From: Sphingomonas sanxanigenens DSM 19645 = NX02
GTDB taxonomy: Bacteria; Pseudomonadota; Alphaproteobacteria; Sphingomonadales; Sphingomonadaceae
NCBI RefSeq assembly: GCF_000512205.2
Contig: NZ_CP006644.1
Location: 1,544,520 to 1,608,519 of the forward strand
Reading direction: 5' to 3'
DNA length: 64,000 nucleotides
Shown here in pieces: positions 33,710 through 43,493 of the stretch (position 1 is its first letter; each line of letters begins with the position of its first letter). Below the pieces are notes generated by a model that had not been told where the DNA came from, did no database searches, and was given only the letters and a program-made list of their open reading frames with translations. Position numbers and translations under genes: made by a program.

Positions 33710-35401
33710 GTGCAGCCAGGGCTTCCCGACCAGTTGGCGCGCGCGAGCGCGCTGTTGAACGCGCGGCGTTTCGCCGAGGCGGCGGCGCTGCTCGCGCCGC
33801 TCGCCCGTCTGCATGCGCGCGTCGGCGCGGTGCGGCACCTCAACGGCGCGGCGCACGCGGCGCTGGGGGATATGGCGGGTGCCGAGCGTGAACTGCGCGC
33901 CGCAATGACGCTCGAACCGGCGCGGCATGAGGCGGTGCTGCTGCTGGCGCAACTGCTCGGCGCAGCCGGCCGGCATGAAGACCTGGTGGCATTGACCGAT
34001 GCGCTGGCGGCGCTGCCACAAGCGCCGGCCGGCGTGTTCGATCTGCGCGCGCGCGCGTTCGAGGCGCTGCACATGCAGGATGCGCGCGTCGCTGCCCGAC
34101 GCCGGATCGTGGCGCTGCAGCCGGGGCGATCGGTACCCGAGCATAATCTGGCGGCGGCGCTCGGCGACGCCGGCGATGCCGAGGAGGCGGTGCTGCTCGC
34201 AAGGCGCGCACTGGGCGCCGCCGACCGGCCGGAAACCTGGCTGGTGCTGGGGCGGGCGCTGCAATCGATGGGCCGGTTCGACGAGGCGGAGCAGGCGCTG
34301 CGCGCCGCTGCCCAGCGCCGCCCGGGCTATGTCGATGCGCTGCGCGACCTGGCGCAACTGATCTGGATGCGCGGCGGCGACCTGGCGACGGCGCGGGCGG
34401 TGCTGGCGCGCGACGGTTGCGCGCCCGCGGTCGCGGCGCGGCTGCGCGCGGTGGAGGCGCGGCTCATCGAAACCGCGGGCGACGGCGTGGCCGCCTATGC
34501 GCTCCTCGCGCGCGAGGGCACGGGCGGCGATGCGGTGGCCGAACTCACCGCTGCGCATCTCGCCATGGCGTTCGATCCCGGGCAGGCGCTCGTTCACGGC
34601 CGCCGCGCCGAAGCTGCGGCGCCGGACGATCCCGCGGTCGAGCGCAAGATGATCGAACTCGAACTCGCCGCCGCGCGCCCCGAGGCGGCACTCGCGCGGC
34701 TCGATCGCGCGATCGTCCGCCAGCCGCTCGACCAGGGGCTGGTGGCGCTGCAATGGATCGGCTGGCGCCTGCTGGGGGATTCCCGCGCTGCGCTGCTCTA
34801 TGATTATCGGGCGTTCGTCGGCGCCGCCATGCTCGATTGCCCGCCGGGCTGGACGCGGCTTGAGGATTATATCCGCGATCTGGCGGTGGCGCTGCGCGCC
34901 GCCCACGGGCTCCAGCGCCATCCGCTCGATCAGTCGCTGCGCCACGGCACGCAGACCACCGCCGAACTCACCCGATCGCGCGACCCCGCGATCCGGGCGT
35001 TCACGATCGCGATCGATGGGCCGATCCGCCGCTATATCGAGGCACTCGGCGCCGGGACCGATCTCGTGCGCCGCCGCCGCGCCCGCGATTATCGGCTGAA
35101 CGGGCTGTGGTCCGTCCGGCTGCAACCCGGGGGCCATCATGTCAGCCATGTCCATCCGCGCGGCTGGATATCCTCGGCCTGTCATCTCGAACTGCCCGAG
35201 ACCGATCCGGGATGCGAAGACGGCTGGCTGACCTTCGGGGAACCCGGCATCCCGGTGCGTCCGGCGCTGCCGGCCGAGCATCGCGTGCGGCCGGTTTCCG
35301 GCCAGCTCGTCCTCTTCCCTTCCTATATGTGGCACGCGACCGTGCCGTTCCGCTGCCCCGGCAGCCGGCTGACGATCGCGTTCGACGTCGTTCCGGCCTG
35401 A
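33710..35401 (+). CDS. TPR protein with C-terminal 2-oxoglutarate/Fe(II) oxygenase-like domain
   Basis: 563 residues. About 1-350 is made of degenerate tetratricopeptide repeats (for example WLVLGRALQSMGRFDEAEQALRAA). About 440-563 resembles the putative 2OG-Fe(II) oxygenase family that accompanies TonB receptors in alphaproteobacteria. Likely iron ligands are in the HVSHVHPRG segment (His480/His482) and in FPSYMWHATVPF (His542), with a late Arg for 2-oxoglutarate. No signal peptide, so cytoplasmic. GTG 33710, 12 bp after the cupin regulator. It may hydroxylate an imported peptide or amino acid. The ligand pattern fits, but activity is untested. Confidence 0.82.
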   Translation: MQPGLPDQLARASALLNARRFAEAAALLAPLARLHARVGAVRHLNGAAHAALGDMAGAERELRAAMTLEPARHEAVLLLAQLLGAAGRHEDLVALTDALAALPQAPAGVFDLRARAFEALHMQDARVAARRRIVALQPGRSVPEHNLAAALGDAGDAEEAVLLARRALGAADRPETWLVLGRALQSMGRFDEAEQALRAAAQRRPGYVDALRDLAQLIWMRGGDLATARAVLARDGCAPAVAARLRAVEARLIETAGDGVAAYALLAREGTGGDAVAELTAAHLAMAFDPGQALVHGRRAEAAAPDDPAVERKMIELELAAARPEAALARLDRAIVRQPLDQGLVALQWIGWRLLGDSRAALLYDYRAFVGAAMLDCPPGWTRLEDYIRDLAVALRAAHGLQRHPLDQSLRHGTQTTAELTRSRDPAIRAFTIAIDGPIRRYIEALGAGTDLVRRRRARDYRLNGLWSVRLQPGGHHVSHVHPRGWISSACHLELPETDPGCEDGWLTFGEPGIPVRPALPAEHRVRPVSGQLVLFPSYMWHATVPFRCPGSRLTIAFDVVPA

Positions 35402-35831
35402 TACAGGGAATGTTCCGCGGCTCGGCCGCGCCTGGAGGGCACGGATTCAGGCTCCGAGTCGCGCGTGATTCGTTTCATGCAGTTGTAATTTTATTGCGCT
35501 GCGGCGCGGGAGAGCATCGTTCGCGAACGCAAAAGGCGCGTCCTCCTGTTTCCTGTGGAGAAATTTCCAATATTTCGGACACGGACCGCGGAAAACAGTG
35601 GACAAGACGTTTTTTTGAGACAAGCTTGGGTTGTGAGGAGCGAAACCAGTCGGGGTTATGACTGGCAGTGCGCTCCCAAGTGAAACCTGTTCTGTGTCGA
35701 TAAACATTCAATGATGTTGTCCAACGGGGTTGGTCGGCAAGCGATGAAATTCGCGCCGGTGAAATCATAAATCAAAAAAGTTCTTCGAGAGGAGGGCTGT
35801 TGTGGGCGCACCTTTAAGGGGGAGCTGTGCC
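35402..35831 (+). promoter_or_regulatory. Long leader of the TonB receptor with two dyads
   Basis: 430 bp without a gene, less GC-rich than average. It contains CGTTCGCGAACG (35518-35529, a perfect 12-bp palindrome) and CCAGTC / GACTGG around an 8-nt loop (35646-35665). These are candidates for an operator and a leader hairpin. No confident -35/-10 pair was found. A regulator such as the XRE-cupin protein could act here. Confidence 0.45.
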
Positions 35832-38800
35832 ATGATCACGATATCTTCTGATACTTGCCGTTTGTCTGCAAAAAATCTTGGCAAGATGAAACTGCTCAAG
35901 TCAGTCAGCGGCATTGCCTTTGCCGTTTGCGCCGTTCCGGCGGTTGCGCAGCAGGCCGTCCCGGCAACGGAGGCGCCACAGGACTCGCTCGGAGCGCCCT
36001 CCACTATGTCGGAACAGGGGCCGATCGACCCGGGTGCGGAGCCCGCGCGCGAGGAGAGCGGGGACATCATCGTCACAGGGTCGCTGATCGCGCGCCCCGA
36101 CTATAAATCCAACAGCCCGATCGTCTCGGTCGGCCGGGAATCGCTGGAGGCGACCGGCGAAATCACGGTGGAACGCGCGCTTTCGCAGTTGCCGCAGTTT
36201 ACCGGCGGCTTCGGTCAGTCGAACACGTCGAGCACCGGCACCGGCCTCAATGGCGGCCAGAGCTATGCGACGCTGCGCGGTCTCGGATCCAAGCGGACCC
36301 TGCTGCTGCTCGACGGCAAAAGGCTGCAGCCTTCGAACCCCGATGGTTCGGTCGATCTCAACATCATTCCCGAAGCCTTGATCGGCAATATCGAGGTGAT
36401 CACCGGCGGTGCTTCCACGGCTTATGGTTCGGATGCGACCGCGGGCGTGGTGAACTTCCGGCTCAAGAACAATTTCACCGGGCTGACGCTGGGCGCGCAG
36501 ACCGGCATCTCCAACTATGGCGATGGCGCCACCTACCGCCTCACCGCCACCGCCGGCGGCAAGTTCGACGATGGCCGCGGCCGCGTGCTGCTGTCGCTCG
36601 ACTATTCCAAGCGCGATCGCGCCAAGCGCATCGACCGCCCCTGGTATTCCAACCGCCTGCCACAGACCGGCAACGCCGCCAGCTACCATGGTTCCGCGGT
36701 GTTCGCGGGCAATGAGCCGACGCTGGCGGCGGTCAACGATATCTTCGCGGGGCGCTATGGCCTGAATCCGCTGACCACCAGCAATGGCAGCCTGCTCTAT
36801 TCGGGCGGTGCGCAGATCGGCTTCAACACCGACGGCACCTTGTTCACCGCCAATGGCGTGCCGGCGCTGAATTTCCGCGAACCGGAAACCGACGATGCCT
36901 ATCTGGTGAACTCGGGCAACACGATCTACGGCCCCTCGCAGCAGATGAAGTTCGGCTTCACCGGTGGCGACGTCAGCAGCAACATGGAACGCTACCAGGC
37001 GTTCGGCCGGTTCGATTATGAACTGACCGACGCGATCAAGGCGTTCGGGCAGTTCAGCTATACGACATATGAACAGAATGCGATCGTCAACACGACATTG
37101 TCCAACAATGTCTATCTGCAGTCGATGCCCTACAACAACCCGTTCGTGCCCGACGATCTCGCCTATATCCTGGCATCGCGCGCGAACCCGACGGGCGATT
37201 TCCAGTTCCACAAGGCGTTCAACGCGGTGGGCAATCGCGGCCAGATCTACGAATATGATGTCTGGCAGTTCATGGGCGGGTTCTCTGGGGAATTCGGCTT
37301 CAGGGACTGGACCTGGGAGGTCTATGGCAGCACATCGCGCTCCATCTTCAAGAACACGCAGACCGGCGGCATCAGCCAGAGCCGCCTGACCGACCTTACC
37401 TACAGCCCGACCGGCGGCACGGACATCTGCGAGGGCGGTCTCAACCTGTTCGGCAACCTGCCGATCTCGCAATCCTGCATCGACTATATCACCCGCGACA
37501 CCTTCAACGAGACGGAGATGAAGCAGCATATCGCTTCGGCGACGATGCAGGGCGGCCTGTTCGACCTGCCCGCCGGCGAGATGCGCTTCGCGCTGGGCGC
37601 CAGCTATCGCAAGAACAGCTTCTCCTACGATCCCGACGACGCGCTCGACCAGCCCGATGGCACCAGCGACATCATCGGTTTCTCGGTGCTGCGGGCATCG
37701 GCGGGCGAAGTGACGGTGAAGGAGGTGTTCGCGGAACTGCTGGTCCCGGTGCTGCACGATCTGCCGCTGATCCAGTCGCTCAACCTCGACCTCGGCTATC
37801 GCTATTCGGACTATAATTCGATCGGTGGCGCCAGCACCTACAAGGCCGACATCGACTGGACGGTGTTCGACTGGGTCCGCGTGCGCGGCGGCTATAACCG
37901 CGCGATCCGCGCGCCGAGCGTCGGCGAACTGTTCGCGCCGGTTTCGACCGGCAGCATCAGCATCGGCAACCCCGGCGCCAATGTCGTCAGCGGCGACCCG
38001 TGCGACATCCGGTCCTCGTTCCGCCTCGGACCGAACGGGGCGCAGGTGCGCAACCTCTGCCTTCAGCAGGGGGTGTCGCCGGCGATCATCGACGGCTTCA
38101 TCGGAACGCAGCAGATCTTCCCGCTGACCGGCGGCAATCCCAATCTGGAAGAGGAGACGGCGGATACCTTTTCGGCGGGCGTCGTACTCAGTTCTCCATC
38201 GGACCATCCGCTGCTGAGCGGGCTGCAACTCTCGGTCGACTGGTACAAGATCGACGTGAAGGACGCGATCGGCGTGCTATCGGTCGTCCAGTCCGTGCAA
38301 TACTGCTTCAACGTCGGCGGCGCGAATCCCACCTATGATCCCAACAACTATTATTGCTCGCTGCTCGCCCGCTCGCCGCAGGGGCCGCTGGAGCCGCCGA
38401 CAACCCAGCCCTTGCTGAACCTCGCCACTTTCGGCGTCAGCGGCGTCGACGTCCAGTTCGACTGGACCGCGCGGCTCAGCGATTTCGGGCTTCCCGAAGA
38501 TGCCGGCCGTATCGGCTTCCGCACCGTCGTCTCCTATCTCGACAGCTTCAAGATCCAGGCGCTGCCGGGCGCACCCACCTATGACTATGCCGGCACGATC
38601 GGTGCGTCGGTGGAAACCAATGCCGGCATCACCCACCCGCGCTGGAAGGCGAACACCTCGCTCAACTACGGCAATGACGATTTCAGCATGACCTTCACCT
38701 GGCGCTTCATCGACAAGATGAAGAACAGCACCTTCGTGACGTCGCCCACGACCGCGCCGCCGGGGATCAAGAGCTACAACGCCTTCGATCTCAACGCATC

Positions 38801-38957
38801 GATCAACCTGCCGGAGGAGTTCGCGATGCGGATGGGCGTGACCAACCTCTTCAACAAGGCGCCGCCGTCCTACGGCAACACGCCGCAGACCTATGACGGG
38901 AGTTCGTACGACATCGCCGGGCGCTTCTTCTTCGCGTCGGTCACCAAGAAGTTCTGA
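35832..38957 (+). CDS. TonB-dependent receptor (no STN domain)
   Basis: 1041 residues. Plug: DIIVTGSLIARPDYKSNSP, RALSQLPQF, YATLRGLGSKRTLLLLDGKRL, IEVITGGASTAYGSDATAGVVNF. This plug type is frequent in sphingomonads next to peptidases. The barrel ends FFFASVTKKF. Three starts are possible: GTG 35802, ATG 35832 (best ribosome site, AAGGGGGAG) and ATG 35886, which begins directly at a normal signal peptide (MKLLKSVSGIAFAVCAVPAVAQQ). It is followed by secreted M14 and M20 hydrolases, so it probably imports a peptide or amide that they process. Confidence 0.92.
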   Translation: MITISSDTCRLSAKNLGKMKLLKSVSGIAFAVCAVPAVAQQAVPATEAPQDSLGAPSTMSEQGPIDPGAEPAREESGDIIVTGSLIARPDYKSNSPIVSVGRESLEATGEITVERALSQLPQFTGGFGQSNTSSTGTGLNGGQSYATLRGLGSKRTLLLLDGKRLQPSNPDGSVDLNIIPEALIGNIEVITGGASTAYGSDATAGVVNFRLKNNFTGLTLGAQTGISNYGDGATYRLTATAGGKFDDGRGRVLLSLDYSKRDRAKRIDRPWYSNRLPQTGNAASYHGSAVFAGNEPTLAAVNDIFAGRYGLNPLTTSNGSLLYSGGAQIGFNTDGTLFTANGVPALNFREPETDDAYLVNSGNTIYGPSQQMKFGFTGGDVSSNMERYQAFGRFDYELTDAIKAFGQFSYTTYEQNAIVNTTLSNNVYLQSMPYNNPFVPDDLAYILASRANPTGDFQFHKAFNAVGNRGQIYEYDVWQFMGGFSGEFGFRDWTWEVYGSTSRSIFKNTQTGGISQSRLTDLTYSPTGGTDICEGGLNLFGNLPISQSCIDYITRDTFNETEMKQHIASATMQGGLFDLPAGEMRFALGASYRKNSFSYDPDDALDQPDGTSDIIGFSVLRASAGEVTVKEVFAELLVPVLHDLPLIQSLNLDLGYRYSDYNSIGGASTYKADIDWTVFDWVRVRGGYNRAIRAPSVGELFAPVSTGSISIGNPGANVVSGDPCDIRSSFRLGPNGAQVRNLCLQQGVSPAIIDGFIGTQQIFPLTGGNPNLEEETADTFSAGVVLSSPSDHPLLSGLQLSVDWYKIDVKDAIGVLSVVQSVQYCFNVGGANPTYDPNNYYCSLLARSPQGPLEPPTTQPLLNLATFGVSGVDVQFDWTARLSDFGLPEDAGRIGFRTVVSYLDSFKIQALPGAPTYDYAGTIGASVETNAGITHPRWKANTSLNYGNDDFSMTFTWRFIDKMKNSTFVTSPTTAPPGIKSYNAFDLNASINLPEEFAMRMGVTNLFNKAPPSYGNTPQTYDGSSYDIAGRFFFASVTKKF

Positions 38958-39015
38958 CGAGACGTCGCAAATTGCCGGCCGGTGGCCCGGCGCATCCAAC
39001 GAAAAGGGACAGGAT

Positions 39016-41667
39016 ATGGGCAACAGAAAGAGCCGGGCGACCCATCGCCTGATGGTGACGGTGTCGGCGTTCAGGATGTGCGCGGGTCCGCTGGCCGCTG
39101 CCGCGGGGCTGGGGGCTGCGGTCGCGCCGCAGGCGGTGCTGGCACAGGCCGCGGCGCCGACGCCTGAAAGCTTCTTCGGGCACCGCATGGGCGCCGACCG
39201 CAAGCTGCTCGATTACGACAAGCTGATGGCCTATTACCGGCAACTCGCAGCGACCAGCGATCGCATCAAGATGGTCGAGATCGGCAAGTCCGTCGAAGGC
39301 AAGCCCTTCGTCGCCCTGTTCATCTCCGCCCCCGAGAATCTCGCCCGGCTCGAAGAGTATCGGCAGATGAACGCCAAGCTCTCCGACCCCCGCGGGGTCG
39401 CGCAGAGCGAACTGGATCAGATCGTGCGCGACGGCAAGGCGATCATCGTCCAGTCCTATGATCTTCACTCCAGCGAGATCGGTTCCTCGCTGACCGCGGT
39501 CGAATATACCTATGACATGGTGACGCGCACCGATGCGGTGGCGATGGGGGTGATGAACAACGTCATCACCATCGTCTTGCCGTCGATCAATCCCGACGGT
39601 CACCAGATGATCTACGACTGGTACACCAAGTCGCTCGGCACGCCGTTCGAAGGCGGGCCGATGCCGTGGATGTACCAGAAATATATCGGCCACGATAATA
39701 ACCGCGACGCCTTCATGCTCAACATGCCGGAATCCCAGAACCTTGCGAAGATCCTGTTCCGGGACTGGATTCCGCAGGCCTATATCGATCATCATCAGAT
39801 GGGCGCCTATTCGGCGCGCATCTCGATCCCTCCTTATGCCGATCCGGTCCGACCGGGCGCCGATCCGCTCGTGTGGCGCGAGATGATCTGGTTCGGTTCG
39901 CAGATGGGTTACGACCTGTCGGCGGCGAAGCTTTCGGGGGCGGCGGGCGATGCGATCTATTCCGGCTGGGGCCATTTCGGGTTCCACTGGATCACGCCGT
40001 TCCACAATACCGCGGGCATGCTGACGGAATCCGCCAGCCTCAATCTGGCGACGCCGCTCTACGTCCATCCGGACCAGCTGCAAGGTGGCCAGCGCAACAT
40101 GCCGGACAATTCGCCGCAGATAAACATGCCCGATCCCTGGCCGGGCGGATGGTGGCGCGCGCGGGACATCGTCGATCGCCAGAAAGTCGCGTCGTGGTCG
40201 CTGGTCGAACTCGCTTCGAAGAACCGCGAGACGGTGCTGCGCAACGCCTATCTCAAGGCACAGCGCCAGACGCAGCGCGGGCTGGAGGGTGAGGTCAAAG
40301 CCTATGCGATCAGCATCGACCAGCATGATCCGCTGACGATCGGCAAGATGGTCAACGCGCTGCGGCTGCAACAGGTGGATGTGCTGCAGGCGCCGGAGGC
40401 GTTCGTCGCCGACGGCCGTTACTATCCGGCGGGCAGCTATGTCGTGCCGATGAACCAGCCCAATCAGGGGCTCGTCCGCTACCTGCTCGGCGAGACGCAT
40501 TATCCCGACAACGGCTACACCCGTGACAAGGATGGCGCGCCGATCCGGCCGTACGACATGTCGACCGATGCGCTGACCGAATTCATGGGCATCGCGTCCG
40601 ATCCGATCGGCACGCCGATCACCGCCGCGCTGACGCCGGTGGGCGGCAATGCGATCAAGCCGGGAACGGTCGCTTCGGCGGGCACCTATCGGCTCGACGG
40701 CGCGCTCAACGACAGTTTCCACGCCGCCAACCTGCTGATGCGCGCCGGCGCGACGGTGAAGCGTGTCACTGCGGCGAGCGCCACCGCCAAGCCGGGGGAC
40801 TTCCTCGTCACCGGCGCGACGACGGCCACGGCGCAATCGATCGCGGCGCGCACCGGCGTCAGCTTCGCATCGGGCGACGGCGTGGCGGCCACCGACGCCC
40901 CGCTCAAGGCACCCCGCATCGGCTTGTTCAACCGCTATCGCGGCGGCAATATCGACGAGGGCTGGACGCGCTTCCTGCTCGAACAATATGGCTACAACCA
41001 GAAGCAGTTGATGGACGCCGAGATCAAGGCTGGCGGCCTCATCAAGAAATATGACGTCATCATCCTGCCGGCGGACGCCACGCATCTGATGACGGGCGAA
41101 GCGCCGCCGCCGGGCGGCCGATCCGAATATATGCCCGATCAGAACATGATCCCGCCCGCCTATCGCAGCGGTTTCGGCGACGAGGGCGTCAAGGCGCTGG
41201 AGGATTTCGTGAAGGCCGGGGGCCGGCTGATAACGTTCGGCGAGGCGGGCGACCTGCCGATCAAGAAGTTCAAGCTGCCGATCAAGAATATCGTTGCCGG
41301 CAGATCGACCAAGGAATTCTGGTCGCCGGGCTCGACGCTGAAGATCAAGGTCAATGACGCCGATCCGCTCGCCTATGGCATGCCGAAGGATGCGCTCGCC
41401 ATCTTCATCATGGGCAGCCAGGTCTATGAAGTCGCGCCGACGCCGAAGAATGATCAGGTCGATATCGTCGCGACCTATGCAGACGGCAATGTGCTCCGCA
41501 GCGGCTGGCTGGACGGCGAGAAGCTGATTGCGGGCAAGGCGGCGATGGTCTCGGTGAAGCATGGTGCGGGCGAGGTTGTGCTGATCGGCTTCAGGCCCCA
41601 GCATCGCGCCCAGGCGCATGGCACCTTCAAGCTCCTGTTCGACAGCCTGATCAAACCCGCAGGCTGA
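39016..41667 (+). CDS. Secreted M14-family zinc carboxypeptidase
   Basis: 883 residues. Signal peptide about 1-44. Zinc site: H151-x-x-E154 in YDLHSSEIG and a third His at 259/260 in YIDHHQMG; VLPSINPDGHQM and HDNNRDAF are typical of the family. The C-terminal half (about 560-883) looks like a class-I glutamine-amidotransferase-like fold (YDVIILPADATHLM, FVKAGGRLITFGEAGD, GAGEVVLIGFRPQHRAQ), a common extension in this large M14 branch. ATG 39016 with AAAGGGAC upstream, 58 bp after the receptor. It would trim peptides in the periplasm or outside. A strong hairpin follows the stop. Confidence 0.9.
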   Translation: MGNRKSRATHRLMVTVSAFRMCAGPLAAAAGLGAAVAPQAVLAQAAAPTPESFFGHRMGADRKLLDYDKLMAYYRQLAATSDRIKMVEIGKSVEGKPFVALFISAPENLARLEEYRQMNAKLSDPRGVAQSELDQIVRDGKAIIVQSYDLHSSEIGSSLTAVEYTYDMVTRTDAVAMGVMNNVITIVLPSINPDGHQMIYDWYTKSLGTPFEGGPMPWMYQKYIGHDNNRDAFMLNMPESQNLAKILFRDWIPQAYIDHHQMGAYSARISIPPYADPVRPGADPLVWREMIWFGSQMGYDLSAAKLSGAAGDAIYSGWGHFGFHWITPFHNTAGMLTESASLNLATPLYVHPDQLQGGQRNMPDNSPQINMPDPWPGGWWRARDIVDRQKVASWSLVELASKNRETVLRNAYLKAQRQTQRGLEGEVKAYAISIDQHDPLTIGKMVNALRLQQVDVLQAPEAFVADGRYYPAGSYVVPMNQPNQGLVRYLLGETHYPDNGYTRDKDGAPIRPYDMSTDALTEFMGIASDPIGTPITAALTPVGGNAIKPGTVASAGTYRLDGALNDSFHAANLLMRAGATVKRVTAASATAKPGDFLVTGATTATAQSIAARTGVSFASGDGVAATDAPLKAPRIGLFNRYRGGNIDEGWTRFLLEQYGYNQKQLMDAEIKAGGLIKKYDVIILPADATHLMTGEAPPPGGRSEYMPDQNMIPPAYRSGFGDEGVKALEDFVKAGGRLITFGEAGDLPIKKFKLPIKNIVAGRSTKEFWSPGSTLKIKVNDADPLAYGMPKDALAIFIMGSQVYEVAPTPKNDQVDIVATYADGNVLRSGWLDGEKLIAGKAAMVSVKHGAGEVVLIGFRPQHRAQAHGTFKLLFDSLIKPAG

Positions 41668-41672
41668 TCGGA

Positions 41673-41714
41673 CCGGCGCGGCGACACTGTCGCCGGAAAG
41701 TGTCGCCGCGCCGG
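41673..41714 (+). terminator. Strong intercistronic hairpin
   Basis: CCGGCGCGGCGACAC and GTGTCGCCGCGCCGG form a perfect 15-bp stem with a 12-nt loop, starting 5 nt after the M14 stop and ending 30 nt before the M20 start. There is no T-run, so it is more likely a 3'-end stabiliser or partial terminator that separates receptor/peptidase from downstream expression. Confidence 0.6.
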
Positions 41715-41744
41715 CAATATGTCGTGTTCCCCGGGGGAGTATCC

Positions 41745-43355
41745 ATGATGACGTCGTTTCGTTTCTGCCGCGCCGCCGGCGTGGCCTTGACCGCGCTGGC
41801 TCTCGTATCGGTGGCGCCGGTTCATGCGCAGGAAATCACGCCGGAGAAGCTCGCCGCGCTCAAGATCGATGCCGCCGCACGCGTCGACGGCAAGGCCAAG
41901 CTGATCCAGGAGATGGTGGATTCGATCTTCAGCTTCGGCGAACTGGCGATGCAGGAGGTGGAGACCTCCCGCTACGTCACCGAGATCCTCGAGAAGAACG
42001 GCTTCAAGGTCACCCGCGGCGTCGCCGGCATGCCGACGGCGTGGACGGCGGTATGGAGCAACGGCACCGGCGGCCCGACGATCGCGGTCGGTTCAGACAT
42101 CGACGGCATCCCCAAGGCCAACCAGAAGCCCGGCATCGCATGGCGCGAGCCGATGGTGCCCGGCGCCCCCGGGCATGGCGAGGGGCATAATTCGGGGCAG
42201 GCGGTGAATGTCGCCGCCGCACTCGCGGTCAAGGAGATCATGACGCGCGAGAAGATCGCCGGCACATTGATGCTGTGGCCGGGCGTGGCGGAGGAGCCCG
42301 TCGCTGCCAAGGCGTTTTTCGTGCGTGACGGCGTCTTCGCCAATGTCGATGCGGTGTTGTTCACCCATGTCGGCTCCAACCTGCAGACCAGCTATGGCCA
42401 GCCGAGCGGCACCGGCGGCGTTTCCGTGCTCTACACCTTCAACGGCGAGTCCGCGCACAGCGCCGGTGCGCCATGGCGCGGGCGCAGCGCGCTCGACGCG
42501 GTCGAGCTGATGGATGCGGGCTGGAACTTTCGCCGCGAGCATCTGCGCCCTGAACAGCGCTCGCACTATGTCATCAAGGACGGCGGCGATTTCCCCAACG
42601 TCGTGCCTTCGGTCGCAACCGTCTGGTATTATTTCCGCGAGCAGACCTTCGAGAATATCCGCAAGAACTACGAGATCGGCAGCAAGATCGCGCAAGCCGC
42701 GGCGATGATGACGGATACGACCGTCACCAGCCGCATCATCGGCACCGCGGCGCCGCAGCATATGAACAAGCCGATGGCGGAGGCGGCTTATGAGAATATC
42801 AAGCGCATCGGCCTGCCGACCTGGACGCCCGAGGAACAGACCTTCGCCAAGGCGGTGCAGAAGCTGGTCGGCGGCAAGGAAACCGGGCTCGACACCGAAC
42901 TGAAGCCGTTGACCCCGCCCGATCCGGAGCCCAAGAGCGGCGGCTCCGACGATATCGGCGACGTTTCCTGGACCAAGCCGACGATCACGATCCGCTTCCC
43001 TTCGAACATCCCCGAATTGCCCGGTCACAACTGGTCCAACGCGATCGCGATGGCGACGCCGATCGCGCACAAGGGCGCCGTGGCGGGATCGAAGGCGATG
43101 GCGATGACGATCCTCGATCTGATGACGACGCCCAGGCTGCTGGCGGAGGCCAAGGCCTATTATACCGACGTGCAGACCAAGGACGTGAAGTATCAGCCGA
43201 TCCTGACCAACGAAAAGCCCTATATCGAGATGAACGGCGATATCATGGGAGAATTTCGCGAACGCATGCGGCCGCTTTATTATAATCCGAAGAAGTACAA
43301 GACCTATCTCGAGCAGATCGGCGTGACCTGGCCGACGATCGTCAAGCCGAACTGA
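41745..43355 (+). CDS. Secreted M20-family amidohydrolase (AbgB-like)
   Basis: 536 residues, ATG 41745 behind GGGGGAG. Signal peptide ends PVHAQ. The GEGHNSGQAVNVAAALAVKEIM block resembles the metal-site GHNxG of AbgB-like aminoacylases; SDIDGIP occupies the place of the first metal-binding loop, and SAHSAGAPWRGRSALDAVELM is the dimerisation-domain start. Relatives split p-aminobenzoyl-glutamate, N-acyl amino acids or dipeptides. Here it would complete degradation begun by the M14 peptidase. Export is unusual for AbgB itself, which is cytoplasmic. Confidence 0.88.
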   Translation: MMTSFRFCRAAGVALTALALVSVAPVHAQEITPEKLAALKIDAAARVDGKAKLIQEMVDSIFSFGELAMQEVETSRYVTEILEKNGFKVTRGVAGMPTAWTAVWSNGTGGPTIAVGSDIDGIPKANQKPGIAWREPMVPGAPGHGEGHNSGQAVNVAAALAVKEIMTREKIAGTLMLWPGVAEEPVAAKAFFVRDGVFANVDAVLFTHVGSNLQTSYGQPSGTGGVSVLYTFNGESAHSAGAPWRGRSALDAVELMDAGWNFRREHLRPEQRSHYVIKDGGDFPNVVPSVATVWYYFREQTFENIRKNYEIGSKIAQAAAMMTDTTVTSRIIGTAAPQHMNKPMAEAAYENIKRIGLPTWTPEEQTFAKAVQKLVGGKETGLDTELKPLTPPDPEPKSGGSDDIGDVSWTKPTITIRFPSNIPELPGHNWSNAIAMATPIAHKGAVAGSKAMAMTILDLMTTPRLLAEAKAYYTDVQTKDVKYQPILTNEKPYIEMNGDIMGEFRERMRPLYYNPKKYKTYLEQIGVTWPTIVKPN

Positions 43356-43364
43356 TGCGATGAT

Positions 43365-43481
43365 CCAGCCCATCCCCTTCAGGGAACGGGCTGGGGTGGG
43401 GGGAATTGATCACTGGCTCCGTCCTTTGTCGGACGGCCCCCACCCCCGATCGCTTCCTGAAGCGGAGGGGAGACTGGCTGG
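43365..43481. repeat. REP-like palindromic intergenic element
   Basis: 117-bp imperfect inverted repeat filling the gap before the threonine ammonia-lyase. Ends CCAGCC (43365-43370) and GGCTGG (43476-43481); G-rich arm GGGGTGGGGG (43393-43402) against CCCCCACCCC (43437-43446); inner stem CCGTCC / GGACGG (43419-43424, 43431-43436); and CGCTTC / GAAGCG at 43451-43464. It looks like a mobile non-coding palindrome. Its right end supplies the GGAG ribosome site of the next gene. Confidence 0.65.
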
Positions 43482-43493
43482 AGCAGCAATCCG

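Noticed and set aside
32888-35335. An 815-codon minus-strand frame opposite the XRE-cupin and TPR genes
   Set aside because: His/Arg/Gln-rich antisense composition; both plus-strand genes have clear domains.
35901-38228. A 775-codon minus-strand frame opposite the TonB receptor at 35832-38957
   Set aside because: No recognisable domain, spans the receptor's coding bias exactly.
38941-41619. An 892-codon minus-strand frame opposite the M14 peptidase
   Set aside because: Shadow frame; composition is typical antisense noise and the plus strand has the complete zinc site.
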